Counted from the stretch's first letter, positions 1-7,693 are shown. The stretch is DNA of 42,317 bases from CAZTDD01 sp964612675 (GCA_964612675.1 CAZTDD010000052.1:1-42317), one strand, 5' to 3'. Numbers and translations: made by a program. Notes: generated from the sequence alone by a model not told the origin.

Positions 1-104
1 CGGCTCGGCGGGAGCCTCGCCCTCCCGAGGAACATATCGGCTCGGCGGGAGCCTCACCCTCCCGAGGAACATATCAGCTCGGTGGGAGCCTCGCCCTCCC
101 GAGG
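1..104. repeat. GC-rich palindromic repeat cluster (three tandem units)
   Basis: Two 37-bp units (1-37, 38-74) and a third partial unit (75-104) follow each other with only a few substitutions. Each unit contains GGGAG...CTCCC and, overlapping it, CCTCG...CGAGG, so alternative short hairpins are possible. The core recurs once more at 1743-1768 after the toxin-antitoxin genes. This looks like a REP-type intergenic element. There are no unique spacers between units, so it is not a CRISPR array. Confidence 0.75.
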
Positions 105-174
105 AGCCTCGCCCGCGAACAGTGGGAACGTTTTTGACTGAACGACATTGGTGATTAGTCGCTTACTTCATCGA

Positions 175-852
175 ATGGATATCGATACACCTGAAATGAA
201 TAGACCCGTGCCAGTGGAAGCCATTCTGTGGGACAACGACGGCGTTTTAGTCGATACAGAAAGACTCTATTATCGCGCCACCAAAGAAATACTTAACGAC
301 GCCGGTATCGAATTTACGCCGCAGATGTTTATCGAGATTTCCTTGACCCGTGCGAAAGGACTGTGGCACCTCGCCGAAGAGAAAGGGATTCCTCAGGACG
401 AAATCGAGCGGCTTCGGGATCGGAGGAACGATCTCTACGGGACTCTGTTGCAGGAAGAAGAGGTTGTCGTTGACGGCGTGAGAGAGACTCTTGAGCGGCT
501 TCACGGACGGTACGCGATGGGAGTTGTCACCAGCTCCAGACGAGATCATTTCGAGATCATCCACAGCAGGACCGGTCTATTAGACTACTTCGATTTTGTG
601 CTGACGGGTGGCGATTGTCCGAGGCTGAAACCGTACCCCGATCCTTACCTGAAGGCAGCAGAATTGAGCGGCAAACCGAAGGAAAATTGTCTGGTCATTG
701 AGGATACTCCGCGCGGTCTCGCGGCGGCGTTGAATGCCGAAATGCGATGTTGGATTGTACCGACCGAATTAACTCGTGACTGCAATTTCGCCGGGGCCGA
801 CAGAATATTGAATCGAGTCACGGACGTGGCGGATCGGTTGGTCTCGGTATAG
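175..852 (+). CDS. HAD-superfamily hydrolase, beta-phosphoglucomutase-like
   Basis: Predicted cytosolic phosphatase or phosphomutase of the haloacid dehalogenase family, subfamily I with an alpha-helical cap. Motif I is DNDGVLVDTE near the N-terminus (nucleophile and acid/base aspartates). Motif II is the serine/threonine run in VVTSSRRDHF, motif III is the lysine in RLKPYPDPY, and motif IV is the acidic pair in VIEDTPRG. The total length of about 220 residues suits the family. The start is uncertain: the frame is open back to a TTG at 148, and ATG codons lie at 175 and 196, none with a clear ribosome binding site. The substrate cannot be read from sequence; sugar phosphates are typical. It stands alone between repeat elements, so context gives no pathway. 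Confidence 0.88.
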   Translation: MDIDTPEMNRPVPVEAILWDNDGVLVDTERLYYRATKEILNDAGIEFTPQMFIEISLTRAKGLWHLAEEKGIPQDEIERLRDRRNDLYGTLLQEEEVVVDGVRETLERLHGRYAMGVVTSSRRDHFEIIHSRTGLLDYFDFVLTGGDCPRLKPYPDPYLKAAELSGKPKENCLVIEDTPRGLAAALNAEMRCWIVPTELTRDCNFAGADRILNRVTDVADRLVSV

Positions 853-870
853 CAACGGCGGCTTCTTTGT

Positions 871-1025
871 CCGAATCAGGATGGTCGGGATTGAAGGATG
901 AACAGGATAAAGGCCTTCCATATTCAGAGAGCTGATTACTACCGACATGCCGCACCGTCCCTCCATTGAAAATGCAAACGGGTCCTTTTTTGTGTTTTCG
1001 CGGACGTTTCGTGTCTTCGTGATTC
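871..1025. repeat. 155-bp direct repeat, copy 1 (upstream of higBA)
   Basis: This segment matches 1802-1956 at the same length with about seven substitutions and no gap (offset 931 bp). The two copies bracket the higBA pair. The distal end contains GTGTCTTCGTGATTC, a core that also occurs near 3135 and, in variant form, near 41043. No convincing gene lies inside; the minus-strand frames across it are only translations of the repeat. Confidence 0.85.
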
Positions 1026-1085
1026 TGCACTTCTGGGCCGCACATCCCGGCCTCTGATTCGACAAGAGAACTTGTAACCGATAAC

Positions 1086-1114
1086 TTTACAGGTGTATCT
1101 AAGAGTGTTACACT
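1086..1114 (+). promoter_or_regulatory. higBA promoter with palindromic operator
   Basis: TTTACA (1086-1091), a 17-bp spacer and TACACT (1109-1114) form a good sigma-70-type promoter just upstream of the toxin gene. The -10 element sits inside a perfect palindrome, AGTGTTACACT (1104-1114). A second inverted pair, TGTAA/TTACA, flanks the -35 region. Autorepression by HigA binding to palindromes that overlap the promoter is known for the family; that these are the sites is inference. Confidence 0.6.
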
Positions 1115-1126
1115 ATTCTGGAGCCT

Positions 1127-1402
1127 ATGATCAGGAGCTTTCTTCATAAAGGGTTGAAGGAGTTGTTTGTCTCGGGGTCCAGTGCCAAGGTCGGGGCTGA
1201 TTTACACAAGCGATGCCTCAGACGTTTGGATGTTCTCAATTTGGCATCGGACTTGAGTGACCTGGACATGTCGGGTTACAGATTTCATTTGCTGGGCGGA
1301 AAACCGCAACGATACAGCTTGTGGGTCAACGCTGCTTGGCGTATCACGTTTGAGTGGGTCGACGGCGACGCCTGGCGAGTTGACCTTGAGCAGTACCATT
1401 GA
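1127..1402 (+). CDS. higB: HigB-type toxin (RelE/ParE superfamily)
   Basis: A 91-residue protein matching the HigB toxin family, ribosome-dependent mRNA endonucleases that stop translation when free of antitoxin. The segment RYSLWVNAAWRITFEW is the typical central strand pair of HigB proteins, and the size is typical (about 90 residues). It is followed 16 bp downstream by the antitoxin gene. Toxin before antitoxin is the characteristic higBA order. A GGAG lies only 3 bp before the ATG, so translation initiation may be weak. Catalytic activity is inferred from the family. The pair is bracketed by 155-bp direct repeats, as expected for a mobile or recently duplicated cassette. Confidence 0.9.
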   Translation: MIRSFLHKGLKELFVSGSSAKVGADLHKRCLRRLDVLNLASDLSDLDMSGYRFHLLGGKPQRYSLWVNAAWRITFEWVDGDAWRVDLEQYH

Positions 1403-1418
1403 CCGATAGGAGTAACCA

Positions 1419-1736
1419 ATGGCACAAGAGTATTTGGTTGAAGAACATCCACAGCGTCCTCCGACACATCCGGGGGAAGTCCTGCGTGAAGATGTCCTGC
1501 CCGAAATGAGAATATCCATCAGCAAGGCAGCTCGTCAGCTCGGAATCACTCGACAGACGCTTCATAGGGTTTTGGCGGGTACCCACGGGATTACTCCAGA
1601 GATGGCTCTGCGGCTTGGCAAATTCTGCGGCAACGGGCCGAGACTGTGGCTTCGGATGCAGCAGGAGTACGACCTGTGGCACGCTGAGCGAGATCTGCGC
1701 GATGAAATCGAGAAGATTCCTTTCTATGACGGGTAG
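1419..1736 (+). CDS. higA: HigA-type antitoxin, XRE-family HTH
   Basis: A 105-residue antitoxin that should bind and neutralise HigB and repress the shared promoter. The N-terminal part carries the family signature HPGEVLREDVLPEM, followed by an XRE helix-turn-helix with the recognition region QLGITRQTLHRVLAG. The C-terminal tail is short and charged. An AGGAG ribosome binding site at 1408-1412 supports the ATG at 1419. It is co-transcribed with the toxin gene 16 bp upstream. The binding site is probably the palindrome over the -10 element at 1104-1114 (inference). Confidence 0.93.
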   Translation: MAQEYLVEEHPQRPPTHPGEVLREDVLPEMRISISKAARQLGITRQTLHRVLAGTHGITPEMALRLGKFCGNGPRLWLRMQQEYDLWHAERDLRDEIEKIPFYDG

Positions 1737-1742
1737 GATTGG

Positions 1743-1768
1743 CGGCTCGGCGGGAGCCTCGCCCTCCC
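1743..1768. repeat. GC-rich palindromic repeat, isolated copy
   Basis: This 26-bp stretch is identical to the start of the first unit of the cluster at 1-104. It lies 6 bp after the higA stop codon and could act as the 3' hairpin of the higBA transcript, though no T-run follows. Confidence 0.7.
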
Positions 1769-1801
1769 AGGCGGTGCTCTCCTGAGTGCCTGGTTCATTT
1801 T

Positions 1802-1956
1802 CCGAATTAGGATGGTCAGGAGGGAAGGATGAACAGGATAAAGGCCTTCCATATTCAGAGAGCTGATTACTACCGACATGCCGCACCGTCCCTCCATTGA
1901 AAATGCAAACGGTTCCTTTTTTGTATTTTCGCGGACGTTTCGTGCCTTCGTGATTC
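1802..1956. repeat. 155-bp direct repeat, copy 2 (downstream of higBA)
   Basis: Partner of 871-1025, about 95% identical over the whole length. The gene-free interval 1737-2193 therefore holds a palindromic repeat, this repeat, and the promoter and leader of the next gene. No additional gene is seen in it. Confidence 0.85.
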
Positions 1957-2029
1957 AGACAACCGAGGAGCCTCATCGCTGCCCCCCATGACATTTTCAT
2001 TGTGGCCGCACAACTCGCCACTCGCCTAG

Positions 2030-2058
2030 TAGACATCTTGAAAGCCACGAAGTATACT
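2030..2058 (+). promoter_or_regulatory. Promoter of the first LamG gene
   Basis: TAGACA (2030-2035), a 17-bp spacer and TATACT (2053-2058). The same two hexamers with the same spacing occur before the paralogous gene (3225-3253), which argues that the element is real. The predicted transcript starts near 2066, giving a 5' leader of about 128 nt. Confidence 0.6.
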
Positions 2059-2065
2059 CCGTGCT

Positions 2066-2193
2066 CATAAAGCGCCTGCTGTTGGAACCGGCTTGGCGAA
2101 CCGGCTCTTTGGGCGTTTGACGAATCGACTTCTATTCTATGAACAAAGTCGATCAAATCCCGGATTTGCCCGGACAGTAGAGAGGAGAGTCAG
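2066..2193 (+). promoter_or_regulatory. Structured 5' leader, copy 1
   Basis: The leader is related to 3261-3387. Shared elements in order are GGAACCGGC, TTGGCGAACCG (CTGGCGAACCG in copy 2), GGGCG, a hairpin closed by CGACTT/AAGTCG (2126-2151), GATCAAATCCCGG, a CCGG/CCGG pair, and a purine-rich ribosome binding site AGAGGAGAG. It could be a cis-acting RNA element shared by the two LamG genes. It matches no riboswitch class I can name securely. Confidence 0.45.
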
Positions 2194-3045
2194 ATGAGGA
2201 GATCGTGTGTTTTGGTTGTAGGTGGGATGGGCCTTCTTTTCCTTTTGGCAGCGAGTGCACCAGCGCAGGTCGGTGCGGCTGATCTCTTGCCAATCGAAGA
2301 ATTGGAGAACCAGGACATCACAACAGGGCTGGAAGGACATTGGACGCTGGACGAAGGCAGCGGAACGGTAGCGAAGGATTCGTCCGGAAAGGGACGAGAT
2401 GCGCCTTTCCGTAATGGTGAGGCAACCTGGGTGGATGGAATCAGCGGTCAGGCTCTCGAATTCGATGGTGACGATGATTTGGCGGTCACCGGCTATCACG
2501 GAGTCGATGAGAACAAATCCCGTACCGTCACCTACTGGGTCAAGACAGACTGGGCGGCTGACGCGTCCAGCGGTTGTGTCGGTTGGGGATTCTCTGACGA
2601 GAACGGCACAAAATGGCACACTCGTCTGAACTCGAATGCCGACAACGGTACCCTCGCCGCGATCCGAACCGAGATCCAAGGGAACTATTTCATCGGTTCA
2701 ACCCCACTCAACGATGGGGCGTGGCATCATATTGCCTCGGTGTTTCCCGAAGGTGGGGTTGTCATGGAGGATGTCATTCATTACGTGGATGGGATGGAAG
2801 ACCCGATGTCGGGTACGAATAGCGCCAATGCCGATATCGAGGTCTGGACAGCAGGTGAGGACTGGGGAACGGAGGTCGAGATTGGCAGCCGTCTTCAGGG
2901 AGAAAATCATCAGTTTTACATCGGCCTTCTGGATGAAATCCGGATTTACAGCCGCGAGCTGAGCCCGGCGGAAGTGCAAGCGATTTTTGTAACAGAAAGC
3001 GGGACCTCATCCAGCGATGTAGAGGTATATATGCTTTATCGGTGA
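2194..3045 (+). CDS. Secreted LamG-domain protein
   Basis: A 283-residue exported protein. Residues 1-24 form a Sec signal peptide (MRRS, hydrophobic core, APA cleavage site). The remainder is a concanavalin A/LamG-like jelly-roll domain with typical elements: GLEGHWTLDEGSG, ALEFDGDDDLAVTG, TVTYWVKTD, WHHIASVF, HYVDG and LDEIRIYSREL. Such domains usually bind carbohydrate or surface ligands; the actual ligand is unknown. The domain is about 85% identical to the C-terminal domain of the gene at 3388-5166, so the two arose by duplication. It ends in SDVEVYMLYR, a tail resembling two other secreted proteins in this window. Start supported by AGAGGAGAG before the ATG. Confidence 0.88.
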   Translation: MRRSCVLVVGGMGLLFLLAASAPAQVGAADLLPIEELENQDITTGLEGHWTLDEGSGTVAKDSSGKGRDAPFRNGEATWVDGISGQALEFDGDDDLAVTGYHGVDENKSRTVTYWVKTDWAADASSGCVGWGFSDENGTKWHTRLNSNADNGTLAAIRTEIQGNYFIGSTPLNDGAWHHIASVFPEGGVVMEDVIHYVDGMEDPMSGTNSANADIEVWTAGEDWGTEVEIGSRLQGENHQFYIGLLDEIRIYSRELSPAEVQAIFVTESGTSSSDVEVYMLYR

Positions 3046-3060
3046 AAGCGTTCTTGTGGT

Positions 3061-3091
3061 GCTGGTCCAGGGGTTCAACTCCTGGACCAGC
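3061..3091 (+). terminator. Hairpin after the first LamG gene
   Basis: A near-perfect inverted repeat, arms GCTGGTCCAGG and CCTGGACCAGC, begins 15 bp after the stop codon. No T-run follows, so termination efficiency is uncertain. Almost the same palindrome follows the second LamG gene (5197-5227). Confidence 0.6.
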
Positions 3092-3224
3092 AGTAGACTT
3101 CGCCAATCCGATTCTCGCACTTTTCGGTTCTCTCGTGTTTTCGTGATTCTGACCAATCAGGCATATTCTCACCGTCCCGATCACGCCCATTTCTGAAGAC
3201 CGCTCAATGCCCTTCTTCTTTTGC

Positions 3225-3253
3225 TAGACATGCAGGTGGTCACAAAGTATACT
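3225..3253 (+). promoter_or_regulatory. Promoter of the second LamG gene
   Basis: TAGACA (3225-3230), 17 bp, TATACT (3248-3253), identical in both hexamers and in spacing to 2030-2058. The interval 3046-3387 otherwise holds the hairpin above, a remnant of the dispersed GTGTTTTCGTGATTCT element (3135-3150) and the leader; no gene is seen. Confidence 0.6.
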
Positions 3254-3260
3254 CCCTGCT

Positions 3261-3387
3261 CATGAAATACGCACTGCCGGAACCGGCCTGGCGAACCGTA
3301 TCGGCAGGGCGATAAAGAGTCCCGACTTCTATGAACGAAGTCGATCAAATCCCGGCATCGGCCGGAAAGCAGAGAGAGGAGAGAGAG
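3261..3387 (+). promoter_or_regulatory. Structured 5' leader, copy 2
   Basis: Paralogous to 2066-2193. CTGCCG (3274-3279) can pair with CGGCAG (3302-3307), and CGACTTC/GAAGTCG (3323-3343) makes a 7-bp hairpin; both flank the conserved GGCGAACC. The second hairpin is kept in copy 1 although its loop differs in length, which suggests selection on RNA structure. Confidence 0.45.
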
Positions 3388-5166
3388 ATGAGGAGGTTGT
3401 GTGTTTCAGCTGTAGGTGTGTTGACCGTTTTGTTGCTGTTGCCAGTAAGCGCACCGGCACAGACCGGTCCGGACTTCACCGATTTCGCGGAGGTGATTCC
3501 GACCCATCATGCAGATCGAGGGGCGGAGCACGCGGACGGTGAGGTGAAGTGGGACGCGGCGAAGGAAGAATACTACGTCGCAGGCAATGGGTGGGACATT
3601 CAGCAGGATGGAGACGAGTGTTTTTTCGTATACCGGAAAATCAGTGGCAGCTTCCGGATCGAAGCGGACCTGGAGTGGATTAACGCTCCCCATGAGTGGG
3701 CCAAAGCGGGCCTAATGGTTCGGGAGACAACGGACGGGGACTCTGTCCAAACCAACATCGTGACATCCGGAAGCCCCGGCATGCCGGATCGGTATGAGGA
3801 GGGTTCCCGCCTCACGACCCAAGCGGCCTATACAACCTCGTGGGATAACCTGCCCGAAGAGATGTGGGGACTGCCTACCCGGCTGGCGATCACTCGAATC
3901 GGAGCAAACAACATGTTCATCCGTGAGTACTTCGACATTGTTACGGAAGAATGGGTCAAGTTTCCGATTGTGATCGAAGCCATGCCGGAGGAGGTCCTTG
4001 TCGGACTCGCGGCGAGTTCGCACATCGACGATGAGAACTCCTGGGCCGAGGCCTGGTTCCGAAACGTAGTCGTTGATGAAGACTTCGTCGGAATGGTGGC
4101 AACCCGCCTGCTGCCGACTGTGATCTATGAGACTGAACAGCCCGTAACAATCTTAATCGAGATCGAGGGCGATGCGGGGACCGTTGAGCTCAAGGAGACC
4201 CCACCTTCCGGATGGGCAATCAGCGACATCTCGGACGGCGGCAGTGCGTCGGGCGGCACAATCAGTTGGTCGTTCGATTTCGCAGGTGGAGCCAAGACCA
4301 TTACGTACAACGTCACGCCGCCAAGCACCGCGACCGGCATGGTCGACTTTTCCGGCCAGTTGGGTGAGGACGACGTCTACGGAAACACCCAAACCAAAGT
4401 GGCGGCCCTGTTGCCGCTTGATGAGTTGGAGAAACAAGACATCACGACCGGCCTGGAAGGGCACTGGACATTTGACGAAGGCAGCGGAATGGTTGCGGCG
4501 GATTCGTGCGGGAAAGGACGCGACGCAGATTTCCGCAATGGCGAGGCCACATGGGTGGATGGTATTAAGGGGAAGGCACTGCAATTCGACGGTGATGACG
4601 ACCTCGCGGTTACCGGCTATTTTGGCGTCGATGAGAACAAACCTCGTACAGTCAGCTATTGGTTGAAAACGGACTGGGCGGTGGGCGCATCGAGCGGCTG
4701 CGTGGGCTGGGGGTTCTCCACGGAGAACGGCGCCAAATGGCACACCCGCCTCAATCAAACCGCCGGTAACGGTACGGTCGGCGCGATTCGGACAGAGATT
4801 CAAGGCAACTACTTCATAGGTTCAACACCTCTGAACGACGGGAATTGGCATCATGTCGCCTCCGTATTTCCAGAAGGCGGTTTCGTCATGGAGGATGTCA
4901 TTCACTACGTGGATGGTATTGAAGATCCGATGTCGGGAACAAATACGGGTAATGCCGATATCGAGGTGTGGACCGCCGGTGAGGACTGGGGAACGGAGGT
5001 TGAGATCGGCAGCCGTCTCCAGGGAACAAGCCAGCAGTATTACATTGGTCTCTTGGATGAGATCCGTATTTACAGCCGTGCATTAAGTCTGGCTGAAATT
5101 CAGGCGATTCTCGTGGCGGAAGGCGGTGGACCGCCCACTGCTGTCGAGAGTTTCATGCTTTATTAG
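3388..5166 (+). CDS. Secreted DUF1349-like plus LamG protein
   Basis: A 592-residue exported protein. An N-terminal signal peptide (MRRL, hydrophobic core, SAPAQ) is followed by a DUF1349-like concanavalin fold at about residues 25-225 (FRIEADLEW, AGLMVRETTDG, and WAEAWFRNVVVDE at its end). A beta-rich linker of about 110 residues follows, resembling a Greek-key or DUF11-type repeat (WAISDISDGG, KTITYNVTPP). The LamG domain runs from about residue 343 to the end and is nearly a copy of the upstream gene. The protein ends in TAVESFMLY. The ATG at 3388 is preferred over one at 3331, because it has a purine-rich ribosome binding site and starts the signal peptide. Probable role: binding of extracellular or surface glycans (inference). 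Confidence 0.87.
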   Translation: MRRLCVSAVGVLTVLLLLPVSAPAQTGPDFTDFAEVIPTHHADRGAEHADGEVKWDAAKEEYYVAGNGWDIQQDGDECFFVYRKISGSFRIEADLEWINAPHEWAKAGLMVRETTDGDSVQTNIVTSGSPGMPDRYEEGSRLTTQAAYTTSWDNLPEEMWGLPTRLAITRIGANNMFIREYFDIVTEEWVKFPIVIEAMPEEVLVGLAASSHIDDENSWAEAWFRNVVVDEDFVGMVATRLLPTVIYETEQPVTILIEIEGDAGTVELKETPPSGWAISDISDGGSASGGTISWSFDFAGGAKTITYNVTPPSTATGMVDFSGQLGEDDVYGNTQTKVAALLPLDELEKQDITTGLEGHWTFDEGSGMVAADSCGKGRDADFRNGEATWVDGIKGKALQFDGDDDLAVTGYFGVDENKPRTVSYWLKTDWAVGASSGCVGWGFSTENGAKWHTRLNQTAGNGTVGAIRTEIQGNYFIGSTPLNDGNWHHVASVFPEGGFVMEDVIHYVDGIEDPMSGTNTGNADIEVWTAGEDWGTEVEIGSRLQGTSQQYYIGLLDEIRIYSRALSLAEIQAILVAEGGGPPTAVESFMLY

Positions 5167-5196
5167 CAATGTGATCTGTTTGCTGATGATCCGTTT

Positions 5197-5227
5197 GCTG
5201 GTCCAGGAGTTGAACTCCTGGACCAGC
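5197..5227 (+). terminator. Hairpin after the second LamG gene
   Basis: A 31-nt inverted repeat whose arms pair perfectly (GCTGGTCCAGGAGTT and AACTCCTGGACCAGC) around a single central base. It lies between the LamG gene and the convergent ccsA gene and could serve both strands. Confidence 0.65.
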
Positions 5228-5290
5228 GGATATTTGTTACTCGTAACTCTGTACCAGCGGCCGTTTGTCACTCATCACTCACCGTTCTGT

Positions 5291-6280
5291 TCACGCGTAG
5301 CTGTGGAGTCCCGAAAGCAGATAATTCACGCCTAGCCACGTGAATACCAAAGCCCAAAATCCTACGATAGAGACCCAGACCGTTCCCGCCGTTCGCCATT
5401 TTGTGTTGATGTGCAAGTGGAGATAAAGACCATAGACCAGCCAGGTAATCAACGCCCAATTCTCTTTCGGGTCCCATCCCCAATACCGCCCCCACGCTTC
5501 ATTTCCCCATATCGCACCGGTCACAATCCCCAATGTCAGAAATGGATAGGCCATGGCGACACATCGGTAATTGAGACCATACATCGTGTCGGCATCCGGC
5601 AGGCGTTTCTCGATCCACTTGTTCATGGCCAGCGTGATTAGAAAGTAGAAAACAACGGAGACGGCCAAAGCGAAGAAGAAGTTTGTATCGCGGGCGGATT
5701 TTATCTCTTCAGCGAAGAACAAAAGATGCACACAAACACTTGTAATTATCCCGAGCGACAGAGCGAGAACGCCTCTGCCCAATATGCGATTCACATTGGC
5801 TTGACGAGAAAGATGAAAAAGCGCAACAACATATCCAACCGCCGCAAAACCGTATCCGATCAAATAACAGAGTACGTGGATTTTCAGCCAGTAACTCTGC
5901 AGGGCGGGAACCAGCGGTCGAGGTACCGGGGATCCGATCATGGAAGCGTAACCGTTGCCCAGAAACGCCACCGCCATGATCACCGGCCCCGGGAATTTGT
6001 AGCCGCTGATGTACTCGAAAACCAGATAAGCAACCACGGTACACCAGATCACAAAAATTGTCATTTCATCCAGGTGGACAAACGGCGGCTGACCGGACAT
6101 ATGCCATCGCCATACCCAATTTGCAGTATGCGCAAACAACCCCAGCGCAAGCATGACTCTTGCCGCAATCCACTTGACATCCTCCTTCGGGGAGATGACT
6201 CGCCAGGTATAGAACACACACGCAGCCATATAGAAGAGGATGGAGACGAGAAGAGTATTACTGTAAAAGGACGCATTCAT
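5291..6280 (-). CDS. ccsA: Cytochrome c maturation protein CcsA (system II haem handling)
   Basis: A 329-residue polytopic inner-membrane protein of the CcsA/ResC/CcmC haem-handling family. The diagnostic tryptophan-rich WWD-type motif is seen as GNEAWGRYWGWDPKE in the C-terminal third. Conserved histidines that could ligate haem lie in FVHLDEM, WLKIHVLCY and YLHLHINTKW. About eight hydrophobic segments are visible. With ResB it forms the synthase that exports haem and attaches it to CxxCH motifs of apocytochromes in the periplasm. It lies 49 bp downstream of the resB-type gene on the same strand. A GGAG at 6289-6292 (read on the minus strand) supports the start. Confidence 0.93.
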   Translation of the reverse strand: MNASFYSNTLLVSILFYMAACVFYTWRVISPKEDVKWIAARVMLALGLFAHTANWVWRWHMSGQPPFVHLDEMTIFVIWCTVVAYLVFEYISGYKFPGPVIMAVAFLGNGYASMIGSPVPRPLVPALQSYWLKIHVLCYLIGYGFAAVGYVVALFHLSRQANVNRILGRGVLALSLGIITSVCVHLLFFAEEIKSARDTNFFFALAVSVVFYFLITLAMNKWIEKRLPDADTMYGLNYRCVAMAYPFLTLGIVTGAIWGNEAWGRYWGWDPKENWALITWLVYGLYLHLHINTKWRTAGTVWVSIVGFWALVFTWLGVNYLLSGLHSYA

Positions 6281-6329
6281 CGGCAGACTCCGAATTTCGT
6301 TTCAGTGGGATCGTAACATCCGGCACAAT

Positions 6330-7508
6330 TCATGCCGGTTTCCGGGCAGAACGTTTGCGGCGAAGGAACGGATTCACGTAGAAGATGATGACGACTCCCA
6401 GCATTACCAAGCTGCCTCCCACATAGAAAACTTCCTCACCCGGGTCCCTTTTTACTTCCAACACGGTATATGCCTCGCGTTCCTTGTCCCAATCGCTTTG
6501 ATAAAAGGTATACCCCTGGTAGCGCAATGGATCGTTTACAACGATCTTCTTCTCGGCAACAAGCCGGCCCTGGTCCACGACGCGGAGCAGGCTGTTGTAC
6601 GATTTCACGTTGAGCGACTGCGGAGCACGGCTATACCGCATCGGGATATCCTGAAGGTTCGGATTCGTGCGCATCGTCGGTTTAAGATAAAACAGAATAT
6701 CCCGTTCGGTCGAACCACCTCTTTCGACTTCGATAAGGGCGGCGGGATTCCGCCATTTATCCGTCCGGCTGGACGGCTGATTGTGATCGTCATCCATGGT
6801 GAAATCCCGAAAGATATCGACGACACGAATCGTCGCGTTATGAACAGGCGAAGAATACTCGGCACCCGGCTTTGCCTCGAAATGCGTTTCGTAATGCCCA
6901 TTCGGCCGGTATACGATCAGATCTCCGTTTCCACTGTCGTAGTGGTCAATCCAGAAACGGTTACAGACGACTGAAAATGGCAGCGGTTCCGCAGCCATGC
7001 GTCCGCCTCTTACCGATCTATAAAACTGGGCGGAGCTCTCTCCTTCATACAGGATCATTCGGCCGCGAGATCCAAACAGACCGGTCGCCAACGCTCCGAC
7101 GGCGACGATCAAAAGTCCGACATGAGTAATGATGAAACCGGCTCGTCTCCATGAAGGACGGAATCCACTCCAAAGGCAGACAAAAATCGATGCACAAAGG
7201 ACAAGCAATAATGTATTGAACCACAGTGTGTAGAAGAGATTATCAAATCCGAAAAAGAGAATCAGGCGGCCGAGGGTGTCTCCATAGATTTGCCGGTACT
7301 GTTGTGGAGCGCGGCCCTGGACGATTGTGCTGCCCACAATCGTAAAGAGACTGATGACCGCAATTACTCCGACAGCGAATTTGACGCTTCGCAGCAGATT
7401 CCAAAGTCCACGCGGACCTCGAAGACCGGAATAGAAGACAGAAACGATCACAAGAACGCCAAACAGCAGAAACGATCCATTCAGCGTCTGGGACGGGAAA
7501 TCAGCCAT
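6330..7508 (-). CDS. resB: ResB-family cytochrome c biogenesis protein (CcsB)
   Basis: A 392-residue ResB/Ccs1 protein, the partner of CcsA in system II cytochrome c maturation. Four hydrophobic segments are visible: three in the N-terminal 150 residues and one at the C-terminus (VGGSLVMLGVVIIFYVNPF). Between them lies a large periplasmic domain. Typical ResB elements include LRSVKFAVGVIAVI near the start and NDPLRYQGYTFYQSDWD before the last membrane helix. ResB and CcsA often occur side by side or fused; here they are separate with ResB first. No c-type cytochrome gene lies in the window. Confidence 0.92.
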   Translation of the reverse strand: MADFPSQTLNGSFLLFGVLVIVSVFYSGLRGPRGLWNLLRSVKFAVGVIAVISLFTIVGSTIVQGRAPQQYRQIYGDTLGRLILFFGFDNLFYTLWFNTLLLVLCASIFVCLWSGFRPSWRRAGFIITHVGLLIVAVGALATGLFGSRGRMILYEGESSAQFYRSVRGGRMAAEPLPFSVVCNRFWIDHYDSGNGDLIVYRPNGHYETHFEAKPGAEYSSPVHNATIRVVDIFRDFTMDDDHNQPSSRTDKWRNPAALIEVERGGSTERDILFYLKPTMRTNPNLQDIPMRYSRAPQSLNVKSYNSLLRVVDQGRLVAEKKIVVNDPLRYQGYTFYQSDWDKEREAYTVLEVKRDPGEEVFYVGGSLVMLGVVIIFYVNPFLRRKRSARKPA

Positions 7509-7527
7509 AGTCGTAGTCGTTGACCGG

Positions 7528-7552
7528 AACTCCGCACTCCTTGTACGGAGTT
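7528..7552 (-). promoter_or_regulatory. Inverted repeat upstream of resB
   Basis: AACTCCG and CGGAGTT form a perfect 7-bp inverted repeat with an 11-nt loop, 20 bp upstream of the resB start codon. It could be a leader hairpin or an operator; nothing else is known about it. The rest of the gap 7509-7887 holds only the promoter and leader of the plus-strand gene. Confidence 0.3.
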
Positions 7553-7693
7553 ACCTTTCAGTACGTGTAAAGAGGAAAGCGTATCCACCGATAGACCTTT
7601 CAGCAAGGGATAATCAACGAAGATGTGCGCATCTTCGGTCCGGGAGGCCCTCACGGAGAGCGCCTCCTCTGCAGTCGGCGAAAACGATATTTG

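Noticed and set aside
1..104. Tandem units that might suggest a CRISPR array
   Set aside because: The units follow each other without unique spacers, vary in length, and no cas genes are present.
769..1147. Minus-strand open frames of about 100 codons
   Set aside because: They overlap the HAD gene end and the 155-bp repeat, and have no ribosome binding site or recognisable product.
1344..2156. 270-codon minus-strand open frame
   Set aside because: It runs antisense to higA and through the repeats; its translation is that of repeat DNA and it matches no known family.
2066..3387. Leaders as cyclic-di-GMP (GEMM) riboswitches
   Set aside because: GGCGAACC and ACGCAC in one copy are suggestive, but the conserved GCAAAGCC part of GEMM-I is missing from both copies, so I did not assign the class.
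4153..4803. 216-codon minus-strand open frame
   Set aside because: It is antisense to the second LamG gene, which has clear domains and a signal peptide.
5726..6316. 196-codon plus-strand open frame
   Set aside because: It is antisense to ccsA, which carries the tryptophan-rich haem motif.
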